From: Incurvaria masculella | Lineage: Eukaryota; Arthropoda; Insecta; Lepidoptera; Incurvariidae | Reading direction: 5' to 3' | Length of the DNA: 64,000 nt | NCBI GenBank assembly: GCA_946894095.1 | Contig: OX335647.2 | Coordinates: forward strand, 10,434,001-10,498,000 | Part shown: in pieces, positions 36,649-51,600 of the stretch | How the letters are laid out: the number at the start of each line of letters is the position of its first letter | How positions within the stretch are numbered: the stretch's first letter is position 1 | Notes under the pieces: model-generated | Told to the model about the DNA's origin: nothing | What the model saw: the letters and a program-made list of their open reading frames with translations, nothing else | Database searches by the model: none | Position numbers and translations under genes: made by a program

Positions 36649-39600
36649 CTGCAACAAAAAATAAAAATTGTGTTAAATACGACCTTACAGAATATAATAA
36701 TAATAATAATAATAACCATTTATTGGATGAAGAAGACATAAGTACACAGAAAACAAAAGAACAGTAAAACATACAATGCAGAGTACATTTCTGAAAAGAT
36801 AAAAAGGAGAACATAAAAACATATTATAAATGTTAGCTACCTACTGCATGCTTTCCTTCATCCAATGGGTGATGTTATTGCCTTATGGCAATCTCTTCCA
36901 CCTCACCCATCTAATATAAATATTATAAAGGGGAAAGTTTGTAATAATGGATGGATGGATGGATGGATGGATGGATGGATGGATGGATGTTTGTTACTCT
37001 TTCACGTAAAAACTACTGAATGGATTTTAATGAAACTTTAGAATAATATAGCTTATACATCAGAATAACACATAGGCTACAATTTATGTGCCCATGGGCT
37101 TTAGAACTTTCACGGGGCTGCGAAAACGATGCCGGTAGCGATACTTCACACTAGGGGGAGCGGGGCCGGGGGCGGGGCGGGCGGTCCGCCGGGAGCGGGT
37201 ACGGCTTGGTATTTCCCGCAACTTTAGGACTACTTGGCAAAATCCGTGAGAACCAATTACTCGATTTAGATGCGGATTGTATCTACGTCTAGCCTGATTC
37301 TACTCAAAACTTATAGACTACATAATATAACGCTTCATTACCTGAAGGGTGAGTAGAGAGTGTTAAATTCTTATAACTTGCGAACCACGAACTCGATTTA
37401 TGTGCGTATTTTATCAATGTATAGGATCTCTGGGAGCAGTCAGGTTCGAGATGGGTTACTGTTTTCGATGTTGAGGCTAGCTGTGGGTTGGAGTCCACAC
37501 AAAACTTACCTACATTACACGTTACTTACTTACTAGGTAAACAAGGTTGCAGTGCAAGTGCAGAAAGGTTCTGGCGGCAAATGCTTTTTTTTTAAATTGC
37601 CACCAAATGTCAACGAAGCTCTAAATGGGAATTATTGGATGTTTCTCAATAAATCATGCTATTTCATCTCGAACGATCTTGATTATATTTGGTAGATGGA
37701 TACATTGTCCTGGACCAGTTTGACCCTATTTTGGATCAGCCATGTCGGATACTTTTTATCCATGAAATAATTTAGCCGACGCTAACCCGAGCGGAGCCGG
37801 GTACCGCAGCTAGTTAGATATAAGGGCATAGTGGTGGTTTGCAGCGAATAAAAACTAAAATAAAATAAAACAATAAAATAAAATATGGTTAGATGTATAG
37901 GCTGTCAAGAGCGTCAATAATCATGGGTCATCAATTCATCGTCGAGTGATCAGGTAAGTGAGGTTTGAGGTTTAGCTGCATTTCGTACCATGCTAACTGT
38001 CAAATTATTCAGCCAAGTTAACTGAAATAGTTTTCATGGCACAAAACGCAACTAAATGTCAGATTTAATCACTGCCTTGTCAGTTCAAAGGGCGATTTTA
38101 TTTACCATAGTAACCCACCCCCCAGGAAGTAGGTTATCTCCGGATGTATAGCCTCGAATCAGATCAAAGCTGCAAGCTTCACAAACGATTCGGACTGTTT
38201 GCGCGCTTACGGAAACCAAACAATAAACATGGAACAAATGACATTAGTTGTAGTAGTTCACTCCAAATTTGAATCTAATCAATTCCTATAAGCTGAATTT
38301 TGATTTTCAACAGTTTGTGAAAAAATACGGTCAAAAGACGTATAACGCTAACAATAACGCTATAGGAACGTCAAAATAATAATACTATTCCTTATTTTCG
38401 GACCTGAGGTTGATAATTTGTCAAAATGTTTACATACATATTTCATACAGTACATACTTCACAAGAAGACAGAGAGGTGACCTAATTGAAACCTTCAAAA
38501 TATTAGATGAACATTATGAAATATCTAACCTAAAAGCTTTGTATTCCCTGAACACTGACCAAAGACTTCGTGGACATTCTCTGAAACTCAATCAAAATAG
38601 CTTCAATTCCAACCCGAGGAAACACTTTCTGTCAAACCGTGTTGTGCAAGACTGGTACAAGCTGCCGGAGGAAGTCAAGTGCTAGCTCAGTGAACAGTTT
38701 CAAAAACAATGTGCAGTCGATCAGTGAAGTACATACATCAGCTTGCAGCTGCTAGTGTATATGATAATAATAATAAAATAAAACAAAAAATATATATATG
38801 ATAAGAACAATAAAATCATGAATAAAGATAAAATCAGTCACAAAAGCAAAATCGTGACACTGGCATGCACGCACAGTGCCCTACTTCCAATGCGTGCACA
38901 CTGTGTGTGGCAAAGTGACGTAACTAAGACGTCATACCGTTCACGGGACGCCATTTTGATGCCTGTCAGCGCGATTCGGACCAGTTGTAAACAGGTTTTT
39001 TTTCAACAGTTGCACTCATTAATTTGTTGCTTAAAACGGATGATTATTTTCACATATATCACTTTGTAAGAATATTTCCCAAAACTGACTGCAATTAGTG
39101 GGATACATAACGTTAGCGTAACAAACAACACTGACCCATGGGCTCCTTTATAACTTTGTAGTAAGTGGGCGCCTCCCTTGGATCGACGGGCTCCATGAAG
39201 GGCCACGCGCTTTTGTGTATCTGTATCTGCTTGACTAGCCGCTTGAGGTTCTCAAAGTCCTTGTTGGTGAGCTCCTTCATGTTGGCGAAGTTGACAGAGT
39301 TATTCTTCTGGCAGTTGGGGCATGTGTACTCGTCGATGTTGTCTGCCTCCGACTGTAGAATGCCCACGCAGCGCCCGTGGAACCAGTCCTGGCACCGGTC
39401 GCAGCATATATAGAACCTGTCAAATGACATATTCAAAGTGAATGTATGCACCAGGATAATAAGTAAAGGATTGAGAGTGTTGGAACAGAGCTGTCTGCAG
39501 CTAGCAATGTTATCGCTAGGGACTTAACTAGGCAGAGGTCCGGTGACCTCAGAGGGGCAGGCACCACGACTTGTACCCGAAGGGGTTAGTCGTCAGCAGA

Positions 39601-42600
39601 AATTCCAGCAGAGAGGACGCATTATGTACTCGGTCTGGGATATGTTGCATCACCAATTTGCACATTATAAGGAAGTTGCATACAGGGCTGAGTCAAAATC
39701 AGTCTTGTTGGAGCCTATCTACAGCTACATTGTAAACATTACAGTATCCAAGAAAGACTCTTTCTTAGCGGGGTTAGTACCTTGACGAGTAGTCTCCCTG
39801 CCCCTGTTGAGCGGTCTACAATCACACGTATAACCAAGTGTCCGTCCCTTTCTCAACGTGAAAGCACAGCACATGCTCAGGGTCCTCTAGACAGTGTAAA
39901 ACGGCGACAACAAACATCAGAACTGATGAACAGGCAAACATTGGACTTTGGATGGAAGGATTATACCAGAGTGAAGCCAGGCTTGTGCAGGCATGACGTG
40001 TCGGCGGAAAAGCGCAACTCTGTGACTTCGTTGCTATCTGCCTGCGATGGTGAATTGCCTATATTATGGGTGGAATTACCCCCCTAGTGGCCGCCGGGAC
40101 CTTGTTCGGTCACTAACTGGCATAATGTACAACAAAAATTTACACAGTAACAGTTTTCAACTCAAACCGGTTCGTGCATGCCACAGAATATGAATTAATT
40201 TCTTTAAATATAATCCCTTGAGTACATAATATGAAATAAGTAAATTTATAAAAGTCTAACAATCATACATTATATGAAGTAAGGCTTAATATAATATATG
40301 ATCCAGCAACAGACATGCTTAGAGATCGTTCACGGACACGATATCTCAAATGGTTTCTATCGAGTCCTACCGTGAGTGCCGCATGCTGCAGATCCATGAT
40401 TCGAGAGGGTTTTACCAATTGCTTAATATTTTTGGACATCTAGAGTGAGTATACATTTATTTTTAAAGAGCAAAATAAGTAAATTATTAATTGAAATTGT
40501 TTTGATGCATCGAAAAAAAAATTGCAATTCCCCCTTCTTTTTTTTTTATTCAGTTGACAAAAATGCCTGTAAAGGGCATTTTTTTATTTCAGAAAAATTG
40601 TAAGGTTGTGGTTCAAAAGAGCCATTGTTTATTGGATTAATGAGTGTGAACTTCTTTGGTGTTCCATGGTGTTTTTAGGTTTCCTCAGGTCTTGGTGTTC
40701 TCAGATGTTATTATGTGTTTTGGTGTTCTTTGATGTTCTAGTTGTTCTTTGGTATTTTTAGATGGTGTCTTGGTGTTCTTCGTTGCTTTTGGTACTTTCA
40801 TGTTCTTCGTATTCTTTGGTGTTGGTAAGTGTTTTTTGGTGTGTTGGTGTTCTTTGGTCTTGTATGATGTTCTCAGGTGTTGTTTGATCCCAGACTTGCA
40901 GGCCTGGATATGGGCCGTTTAGGCAAAGGTTTATTCATCTTCAAAGGACATTGTCGATTTTACTATGGGCCACAAAAGCGCTACTACTTAAACGATACCG
41001 TATCAACCAAACGTATTTTCATTCCTCACATGCTTACACACAATAATTAATATGGTTTACTTTACTTTCACAGCAGGAATAACCCGTCAGACACTTTTAA
41101 AAATGCATATTTGAGGTTAGTCTTGTGAAATGTTACTTCTTTTTGTGTCTTTGTTCACACGGAAAGGCAAGGACTTTCAGCATAGAACCATAAATATATT
41201 TTTTCTATTAATTACGAAAAAGGCATTTAAGTTAAATTATAATTAAAATAGTAGTTGACGAATAATTACAAACGTATTTGTTTGTAGAGGAAGCGAAATC
41301 AGTATGCTATGATCGAACAGTATGGTTGTAACCCTAAAATAAATTGATCAGACTGATGATAGCCTTTTCCTTCCCATATAAAGGAAAATAATAAAGCTAT
41401 AGCAGTGCCAGTTGTCTCCGTAAACTATTGAAGACGTACTGACCGATCTTTACCTTGATACATACACACAATCTGTCATTATGACGCCATGTCGCGGTCG
41501 GAGCTGCCAGATATTTGTATAGAAAATAGACCAAAACTAAACCGGAAGTATAATGATAAAATATTTTATTAGTAACATAATTCATTTTACTATACACGGA
41601 GTGTATTTAGTTTAGATTTTTATTGCAGATTAACAACTGTGACATTAATCATTTAGCTGAAATCGCAAGATAGGATTAAAATGTTGTTACCTATTACAGC
41701 AAAAATATGCAACATATGACAACACTGAGAACAACATGTTGTGAACTTTTTTTTAAATAATACTCCTTGTCCGCTGGGACTTTCATTAATAAGTAATTGA
41801 AAAGTATTATTTTTAATTTTAATTTTCAATTACATGTTTGCCTATTGGAATCGGTCTTTGTGAATGTCCTCTTTAATGCGATTTTGATATCGGCATTGTC
41901 CTTTGTTTTAAAAAATTCCTAAGATCACCAAAGAACACCAAAACATTTAAGATCACCTAAGAATACCAAGAAAACCTGAGAACTCCTAAGAACAGCAAAG
42001 AAAATCAAAGAACACCTAAGAAACCCAAAATCACCTAAGAAAACTAAAAATTAATTTTAAAATCGTGTTACCCAAAAATTTTTATTTTGCCGTTTAAAAA
42101 TGGATGCAGCCCTCACTGTATGTGGCACCCCGTACACATATCTTGCAAGTATAGTGCCTCGTCTAGTGGAGCGGGTGTGCCATCACTCAATGTGCAACAG
42201 ACAGGGAATGCACCCTTCACTGTAAGTTCCTCAAAGAGAAGTTGATCAGATGATAGACATGGATGGCTAATACCACAACCACCATCATGATATTAGCCTA
42301 ACTTATTGTTTTCTTGAAGGAATTATGTGTCAGCCACAACTTTTCTTTTATGAGCACGATCCTGTAGATCTCTATCTGTAGGTTGGTAAACTATGGCATG
42401 TACTCCTGCAGCAAATGAGTAGTGGTAAAGAACATCGCTTCTTTCAAGGAATATATGTAAGTGCTCACATGTGCCAAGAGCTAGTATTAGGTCTTACATT
42501 CGAACATTATAAACATGTACTGACTGTGAGTTATCGTAGGGTTGCCGACAAAGGCAGTAGAGTTCTTGCGTGTCGCGCGCGTGTTTGCAGTCGCGACACA

Positions 42601-45600
42601 CAAACTCCTCCACGGTCTTGCTCATCTCCTCGGTGATGCCGACGCACTCGCCGTGGAACCAGTTGCTGCAGTGCTCGCAGCCCACGTAGAATCTGCACAA
42701 TGCATACATATTTCTGTATAGCGTAAGTATCCAGAGTGTATTCCAGATAGGACTTAATTTTTTTTAATAGTTAACATCCGTCCTTTTCATATTAATAGCT
42801 ACCCCCAGTATCACAATATGGAATAGTGTCCTATTGCTCTTAAATGCCTAAAAGAATGACTTTGAATAAAATTACAGCAAATGGCTGGATTCTATTCTCC
42901 AATGCTTTATTTTGGTTATATTATTCTATTTGACACGTGTATAGAGTAGATAAAAAGAGAAAATATTACTGTGATTTTTAAAATAATTCCTATCGTCTAG
43001 GCAAGAAGTTAAATAGCTTGTTGGATTATGTATTTCGTAAACTTATCGAAGGGATTGAGCTGTGCGCAAATTAAAGAGGATTTCATGCATAACATATGCC
43101 AAGGTGGTAGGAATGAAAACGGCGAGTTATTTCATACTTAAGGTGGCCCAACCCGGCGGGCCTAACTCATTCGCGGGCACGGTACAAAACCGTGCTGTTG
43201 CGCTCTGGGACCTTCTCTGTTTCAAAGAATAAGACAGGCTCCGTGATGAGGAAGATGCAACATGTCCACAAAAAAGACAATGTGCATAGTGTATGATTTG
43301 GTAAGATTTACAAAAAAAAGAATTTCAAAACGACTTATAGCTAAAAGTAAACCACGACCGTTGTAGTAAAAAATCGAACAAAAACCAAATAGATTATAAA
43401 TCTTGATTAAATAAGCTTTGTCTGATGATTAATCTTTTTAAGATGTTCTTACTTTATCATTGCGTAATCCACCTCCAAAGTTATTGTATAAAACGCGCGA
43501 AAAATGCGAACTTTCGGACCTTATAACTTAGAAACCAAACACAATTTAACAATGCCAATGGTCATCAGACATCTAGTTCGATCTAATAAAGCTATTTTGA
43601 GCAAAATTTTGGATCTCTGACAAGAAATATGGGCGTGATCTTCTTTCCCCTTTTGTATGGGGAGATGAGCGGGATGGGCCACCTTAAAATAGTTTATGGA
43701 ACTATGGTAAAATGGCTCTAAATGTAGGTAAGACTTTTATAATAAAAATAGGGGGCTCCCAATATGTGCATAATTATTGTGTGCAACTGTCTTGGCTGAG
43801 TATAGAATAATAAAAAAAAACCAACAACTGTATCAATTTCCAAAAAATTTAGAGCAGGTAAGTATTCTAAAATCGTATTACAAGTTCACTAATATAACGA
43901 TAAATACTAGCACAGTATCTAAATGCATATATGTATAATGGTTTTTTTAATCTAAAAATTAATGTGATGGTGGAAAAAACCACTTTTGATCGTTGGAAAG
44001 TAAATGCGGGATCCAAAAGGACACCTGTTTTCTAACACCAAGCGATTCATGTAGGTTTTTTTCAATAGTTGTCCCTTAAATGCCTAATGATGCTGCCATC
44101 TAACGATAAGTCACTTCGATGATACATTTTCTTGCAGTAACAATGCTATCTTCAGTAAAGTTGGTTTTTTGGATGCTCTTCACAAGAGAGGCTGGTATGT
44201 TCACGCTGGAATTCTAAATACTAGTATCGACGGTTCTAAGACATGAAACTTCATCAATGAACAATAAAGTCAGCTCCTCAAACTCCTCTGTCTCTATCGT
44301 CTTAAAAAAATTTTTTCTTATACAGATGATAACAATACAATTTCAGGGACTTAACAATTTTACTAATCTCATATCTTTCAATTGTTTTAAGCTTTTTTTA
44401 AATAAAAAAAAAAGATTAAAAACTGTATGATAATAGATTTAATTTGGCGGTAAAGTAACTCAAAACTTGAATAGCATGCCTTGTAATATTTCGGTAGTTT
44501 CATGGCAAAAGGGTACATCTGTCACTTTTCAAAATGGACATTTTTACACAAAATATGCTAAAATTTGATGCTCTTACTTTATTTTATTTTATTTTTTATT
44601 TTATTTTATTCGGGAAATATACAGTTTTACAAATAAACATAGAAAAGAGCATAAAGAAAATGACATAGAACCAATGAAATTTCCACATAAAAATAATATC
44701 ATATAAAGATGGCGTTCAACATAAGACAGTAAAAAATAATAATAATCTAAATTAACAAAAGTTCAAAATAAAACAATTTTCAAAACAGATTACACAGTTA
44801 GGAAACACAAAACATTATATTCATAACAGAAGCTTATACATATTCAAAGCTAAACCTAGTTACATAGAAACAAAACCCTAAATTATGCATCAAATATGAA
44901 AATATATATATTTATAAACAAAGAAAAAAAAAATCCTTAGTGCTTAATATATTTCACAACATCTTTGAACATAGTTTTTTAAATTGATGTAAAGAACATT
45001 GTAAAATATCTATATCTGCATATTTATCATTATAAATTTTACAACTACGTTTTAAAAATGCGTTCCTACAATAATTGCATCGAGATTTTGGAATTAAAAA
45101 TAAGTCTCGTGAGCGAGTGTTTTGCATAGGACACCTGAAATTTATTGAGCCTAATAAGTAGGGAGATTCGACAAAACCATTAATAATTTTATGTAAGAAT
45201 ACGATGTCTTTTACCTCTCGTCGTTTTGCTAAGGAGTGAAGAGAAACGATCACCTGATCGTTAGTCGATTCATCACAGTGGGTTCGGTAGCGTACATATT
45301 TCGTAAATTTATTTTGCACTTTTTCGATTTCATTGATATATATTGAATATTGTGGATTCCAGACTACTGATGCATATTCGAGATGAGGTCTGACGTGAGC
45401 AAAATAAAGTAGATTGAATGTGGAAGGATTTTTGAACACAGAACACGTACGAAAAATAAAACCTAGCATTCTCAATGCTTTGCTAGTTATATACTCGACA
45501 TGAGTTTTAAAAGTTAATTTATTATCTAGAAATACTCCTAAGTCGCGGATCTCGTCAACCCTTTTAAGTGATTTATTGTATATATTGTAGTTATAGTTCA

Positions 45601-48600
45601 ATAAATGTTTCTTACGGGTAAATGATATAACGCAGCATTTATCGACATTTAGTTGTAGGAAATTATCTTTACAGTACTTACCCAGCCGATTTAGATCATG
45701 TTGGAGTTCATGGCAATCTTGGTTATCAGTAATTACTTTAAAGATTTTTGCATCGTCAGCGTATAGAAGAAATTTAGAGGTATGTATAAAGTAAATGACG
45801 TCATTAATAAATATATTAAACATTAGGGGGCCCAAATGGGACCCCTGAGGGACCCCAGATGTGACGGGTACAAAAGAAGAACAGAATCCACTAACTGTCA
45901 CTGCTTGAGAGCGATTTTTCAAATATGACGTCAGCCAACGAAGCAGATCGCCGTGAATACCGAACAGTTCAATTTTTCGAATTAAGAGTCCATGTGGTAT
46001 TTTATCAAAAAATTTGGAGTAGTCTGTATAAACTACATCCACCTGACGGTGTTGATCCATGGCTTTTAGTGCCATATCCACGAATTCGCACAAATTAGTC
46101 TCTGTGGATTTCTTACTTAAAAAGCCATGCTGATTTTGAATAAAATGCGGGCGAAGCAGAGGAAATACATTATCATAGATGATTTTCTCAAATAATTTGG
46201 GCAAAACAGAAAGTTTTGAAATCGGACGGTAGTTGGGTATATCATGCTTATCCCCTTTCTTAAATATAGGCACTACGAAAGACTTCTTCCATTCTTGAGG
46301 AAATGTACCACTAGACAGAGATTTTGAAAATATAATGTGGATTGGAATGGCTATAAATTCGGCACAGCGTTTAAGAAATAGTGGATGTATGCCGTCAGGA
46401 CCTGTGCCTTTCGATTCATTAATCGACTTTAGGTATTTGGTAACACATTCTATGCTCACGTACATATCAGATATGTTGACAGGGGAGTGTGAACTGCTAT
46501 CCGAATTTTGCTGGTCATCGTGGGACCGATCCGGCTCAAACACGGAATGGAAGAATTTGTTAAAGGTGTCGGCTATGTCTTGACCATTTGAAACATGTAA
46601 GTCTGAGTAAAACATATTAGAAGGCAAACTACTGCATTGCTGTTTCGATTTAACAAAAGACCAAAAAGTTTTACAATTGGAGTGAATATTATATTCGGAT
46701 CTGCTTATGAAACTGTCTTAGCAAGATTTTTCTACATGTTTTTGTCGAGAGCGTAATAATGAGAAGGTATCATAGTCGGCGGTTCGGCCATAAATTTTAT
46801 ATTTTTTGTGATATTTTAATTTTTCTTGAATAATTTTTTTAAGAGCAGGGCTGTACCATTGTGGATATTTAAAAGAGAATTTTAAAGTTTTAGTTGGTAC
46901 ATGACAAGCTATTATGTTATTGATAATGTAATAAAAACGTTGAATCATGAAATCTATGCTATGATTTGACAATTCATTATGCCAGTCAATTTCTTCCAAT
47001 GATTGGCAAATAATATTGTAATCAGCAGCGTGAAACCGTCGAACAATTCGGGGTGAGGCAGATAAGTAGGGATCACTTGCCAAATCTATGCGGATCGATA
47101 ATGATTTATGATGCGCGTCCTCAGGCACCATTGGTTGATCGCAGTCACTAACTACGCATGCTTTGTTGTTTGAGATTACAAGGTCCAGTATACGTTCGTT
47201 AATATTTAACTGGTCATTAAATTGATTCATAGCAGTGAATTCTAAAAAAGATGATAAATTAGTAAGTAGAGGGTCGTCCAGTGGGTTACTAGCTGTTAAA
47301 AAAGATTCTCCGTGTGATGATCGTACCCAGTTTGCATTTCTTATATTGAAATCACCTAAAATTAGGAACATGTCGCTCGGTCTATCAATATAGATATTGG
47401 AAAGGAAGTCATAGAATAATACATGTGACAAAAGGTCATGTGACTAAGATATAGTATCTTCTTTCAAAACGGCCATATTAAAATATGAGTTTATCAGTTC
47501 CTTTCACAGTTAATTTTATGAGACAGGAGTTATTTGCACTTTGTGCATTTTGACAAATTTAATTGATTGCATTTTTAATTTTTATGTGCTAAAAGCAACA
47601 ATTATTAAAAAGACAAAAGCATCCATCTAGGCAGTTTTTGTAGAAAATTTGAAAAGGAAAAGATAGGTTAACACTATAACTTTTGAAATTAGCACAACCT
47701 AACTTCCTGTTGGTTATGGATTTTTTAAATCATTAATTTAAACCTTATTTTGCTTGCCCTGTTTGGGAAAATTTTGACAGATATACCCTATTGTCATAAA
47801 ATCGGTAGGATTTTAAAGAAGAAGGAAATAAGGGAGTCAAGAATGCATCATAAACATTATTTCAGCAAATTAATAAATGATATGCTCACTTGGTATCGTC
47901 ATACGGGGTCCGGCAGATGCACAGGAGCTTCTCTTTCTTGTTGTTCTTGGCCCTGTGGGTCTGCTTGCGCGGGGAGTGAGGCGTAGCGACGGCGGGGGCG
48001 GCGCCGGCGGGGGGGTGTGCGGCGGCTGCGGCGGAGGGGGGCGGGCGGCCGGCATCGCCGCCACTGCGCCGCTTACCCCCGCGCACCTCCTCCTGCTTGC
48101 TACGCTCAGCGCGCGTCCTCAGTGCCAGCTCCGCCGACAGCTCCTTCTGCATAAAAACCATACATTTAATTAGCCTTAGATCTTTCGAGTAGTTCTAGTG
48201 ATTCAGAATACATTCTACACTTAAAGAAAATAAGACTCGAGGGTGAAGTTTTTTTTAGCAAAGCTTCTTTACGGACGTAAAGAAGTACGGACTCAGAAAA
48301 AGTAAAATGTCACGAAAGGGAAATTGCAAAAGGAAGTTGTAACGTAAAACAAGGTGTAACATTCTTTCAAATAGTTTGAGTTCATTGCAGGTTGTCATGG
48401 TGATGGGTGATATGTATGTATGAAATAGTCCCACTGCATCACATGTCATGCTGGTTTCAAGAATCGGTTTGATCATATCTCTGGAACATCTAGACCCATG
48501 ATCTTCTGGACCCATGAAGTTGGTACTACAATTAAATGTCTCATCGAGATTTAGCTTTCTGAAATGTGCAAATGTAATTTTACCAATAATTCTGTCATTT

Positions 48601-51600
48601 CGATATCATATCTACATAAGCTCTCAACCTAGACTCATTTTTAGTGGTACTTAAATGAAATCTGAAAAATGCGTAAAATCTTTGCTTCTGTTGGGTGTCC
48701 CACAACTCCTTTAATACTTTTATTTTAAGGAACTGGACGTGAATGGCTAATATGACACCTATTGTCATTATTTTAACCCAACATCACAGGGGAACAATTT
48801 ACGACACTAGGCCTTTACATTGCACGGCTACATCGAACGAGATGGCAAACAGATACATTTTATTGCGATTCGACTATTTTTCATTCAATGCGACAGCTCC
48901 AACGCAAGCCATATTAGGCCAATCAGATGGTACAGTATTTCATGGAATCTGTACCACAGCTATCCGCAACGGTCGCTTCTCCAAACCCAGAATGGTCCCA
49001 GTCTTTCTTAACCGCTGTTTAACGTTGAGGCCCAGCGCCACTTATGTTCTGAGACATACAGCACCGAGTATTCTGGTTTTTCAAGTAAAATATAAACAAG
49101 TGATGTACCTGAATCTCCACGCCGAGCTCCTTCTCCAGCAACGCACGCTTCTTCATGATGTCCTTCTTGAGCATCTCCTTGTGTCGGAACAGCAGCAGCT
49201 GCAGCTTGGAGTGGTGGGCTGCGCGGCGACGCTCCTCCGAGAGGGGCGCCGGCGGCTGGGGCGCGGGCTGGTGGTGCGGCGGGTGGTGCGGAGGGTGGTG
49301 CGGAGGCGGCGCGGGGTGCGGGGGGGCGTGCGAGGGCCGCGAGCGCTTGCGCGGCGACGCGTCCGTCCACTCGTCGTCGTCCTCGCGGCGTGGCGGCGGC
49401 GGCGGACGGCGGCGCGGCGGCGGCGGCGGCACGGAGGCGGCGAGGGCGGCGACCGGCGGGGCCACCTCCTCTTCGCGCACGTCCTCCGGCTTCAGCTTCT
49501 TCTCCTGGTAGCGCTGCAGCTGCAGCAGCTTCTCCTCGATCTCAGGGTTCAGGTTCTCTTGTCGCAGCGCATTCTTGATGGCTGCAACCGTATAGTGATT
49601 TTCTAGGATTTGTTTGTGATCCATTAATTACGTCGCGCAAGATAAGAAAGTAATGCAAAGTAATTGCCATACCATAACGTCGGAAATTCCATGCAACATT
49701 TTATTCTTTGTGGTTTCTTATCTTGTGAATGGTCGTGTCTACTCGGATGTGAAGTCAACCACAGACTAAAGTTAATTAGAACTTTACTGCAGAAACAGTC
49801 GATGGCGCATCTGGTAGTTTAAGGTTATATGAATTGCAGCAAAAAACTAATTTTCCCTGCAGAACGTAGCAAGAGACAAAACCACAACGCGTGTGGCCTG
49901 CGAACATGACCGCATATGCTTCAGTTGCATTTACATGATAACATAACACTGAAATGGAGGAGACAACAATGCTAGGTGATCCATATAATTTACAAGCACC
50001 AAACCATATACATGTAGCATAGAATTTACAGTGTATGTACATTTGCCTCAAAGGAAATTAGGGTTAAGCAGTAAATTTCATTATAAATCTTCCTTTAATC
50101 ATGGCGTTTTATGGTAATTCTTGTTTCAAAACTCACTTTGCTGAATGTAGTCCGGTGTTAGCACAAATTTGTTGCCGTGCGGTAGACGCGCGTTGTCTGG
50201 GCCGATGACGCCAGGGTTGACACCGGCTTTAGGCGCGTCGGGCGCGAGGGAACCCCGCGGGGGGGTCTGTTGCCTCGGTGCCCCCTCCACCACCTCTACC
50301 TCGCCGTTGACAGCGGTGACAGACTGTACCGGCACCAGCTTCGGCAGGGGCTCCTCCTCCGATTTAATATTCTAAAAGACAGCACAACTTTCTAAGTAAA
50401 ATAATGAATTAGCTTAGGTATTTCTAAAGTTCCTACTGATTGCAATAATTGTATGGCACTGCACATTTTGATTTTAAGTTAAGGATAGTCTTCAAAAACA
50501 AATTTGCCAGTCTCTATGGAAACGTTACACATATCCTACTAGATATACACAAAGAAGGTGGTAGATAGGAATAGCATCACTCACTCTTTAACAGCGAACA
50601 GCTATTATCAGCCAAATGTTAATGGTTAATATGTTTTACATGTTGAATTTTCAATCATAGTAAAGGCTGAGATAAGTTGTCTAATTCAAAATATAAATGA
50701 GACTACATATCGACCATGCAGCCGCCATTTTGTTCCCTACCAAGTGGTTAAATGTATTTAACTTTTTTTCAATTTCATTGAATTTAAACATTCCACAGTA
50801 TATATTTTTTCCTTTTTTTGCCACTCCAACCCATTTTTTCTGCAGTTATTAAATCCAACCAATTTCTAATATTGATTGCGAGGTTATCCAACCAAAACCA
50901 AAATCAATGAGAGATAACGGTAATGTCGTATTCATTGAATACTTAAAATTAACATTCTAATGTTTCATATGCTTTGATAATTTTACATTATATTTCAATA
51001 AGACCCTACATAGATAACCCCAAGATTGCAGACGTTCGTCTGACAAACGCTATATTAACTGTAAACATAACTGTGGAAACACAAATACCCTAATCCGATT
51101 CATGGATTCCATCTCACTAGGTGGAAAGTGCGGAAACGGAACTATCCTGACTTGTGCAGTCATTGCATAAATGGGAAAGTTAGAATGTTTTCATGCAATC
51201 ACAGTTTAACAAAGGAGGATGCCCATTCCAGTATGGGCTAGAAAAGCGCTAGAAATTTTCATGTACAGACATGAAACCAATTTTATTTTATTCCTAGTAT
51301 CATAAAAGTAACAATATGTAAATTTTACTTTTTTCTATAATGGGGATGGGTCAGCAAACACGGCTAAAGATGAACTTTGAGGTTATTTTTGCTCAGAACA
51401 GCGCGCGCGCTCATGGACTGTGTTTTGCCTACATTGTACCTACATACCATCTTTGGTTGATTTTTATTTGCTACACCACTTTTATGAGTCACAGGCTGAG
51501 ATAAATAGTCGTAACCGAAACTAAACTTCGAGATTTCATCCATACAAAATGTATCAAAGTGACGTCACAAAGTACTACTTTTTGTTAGTCTTAGTTTCTA

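Noticed and set aside
48743..49606. 287-aa Arg/Val-rich open frame on +
   Set aside because: Antisense of the proline/arginine-rich E(bx) exon joined to SINE sequence; no family resemblance.
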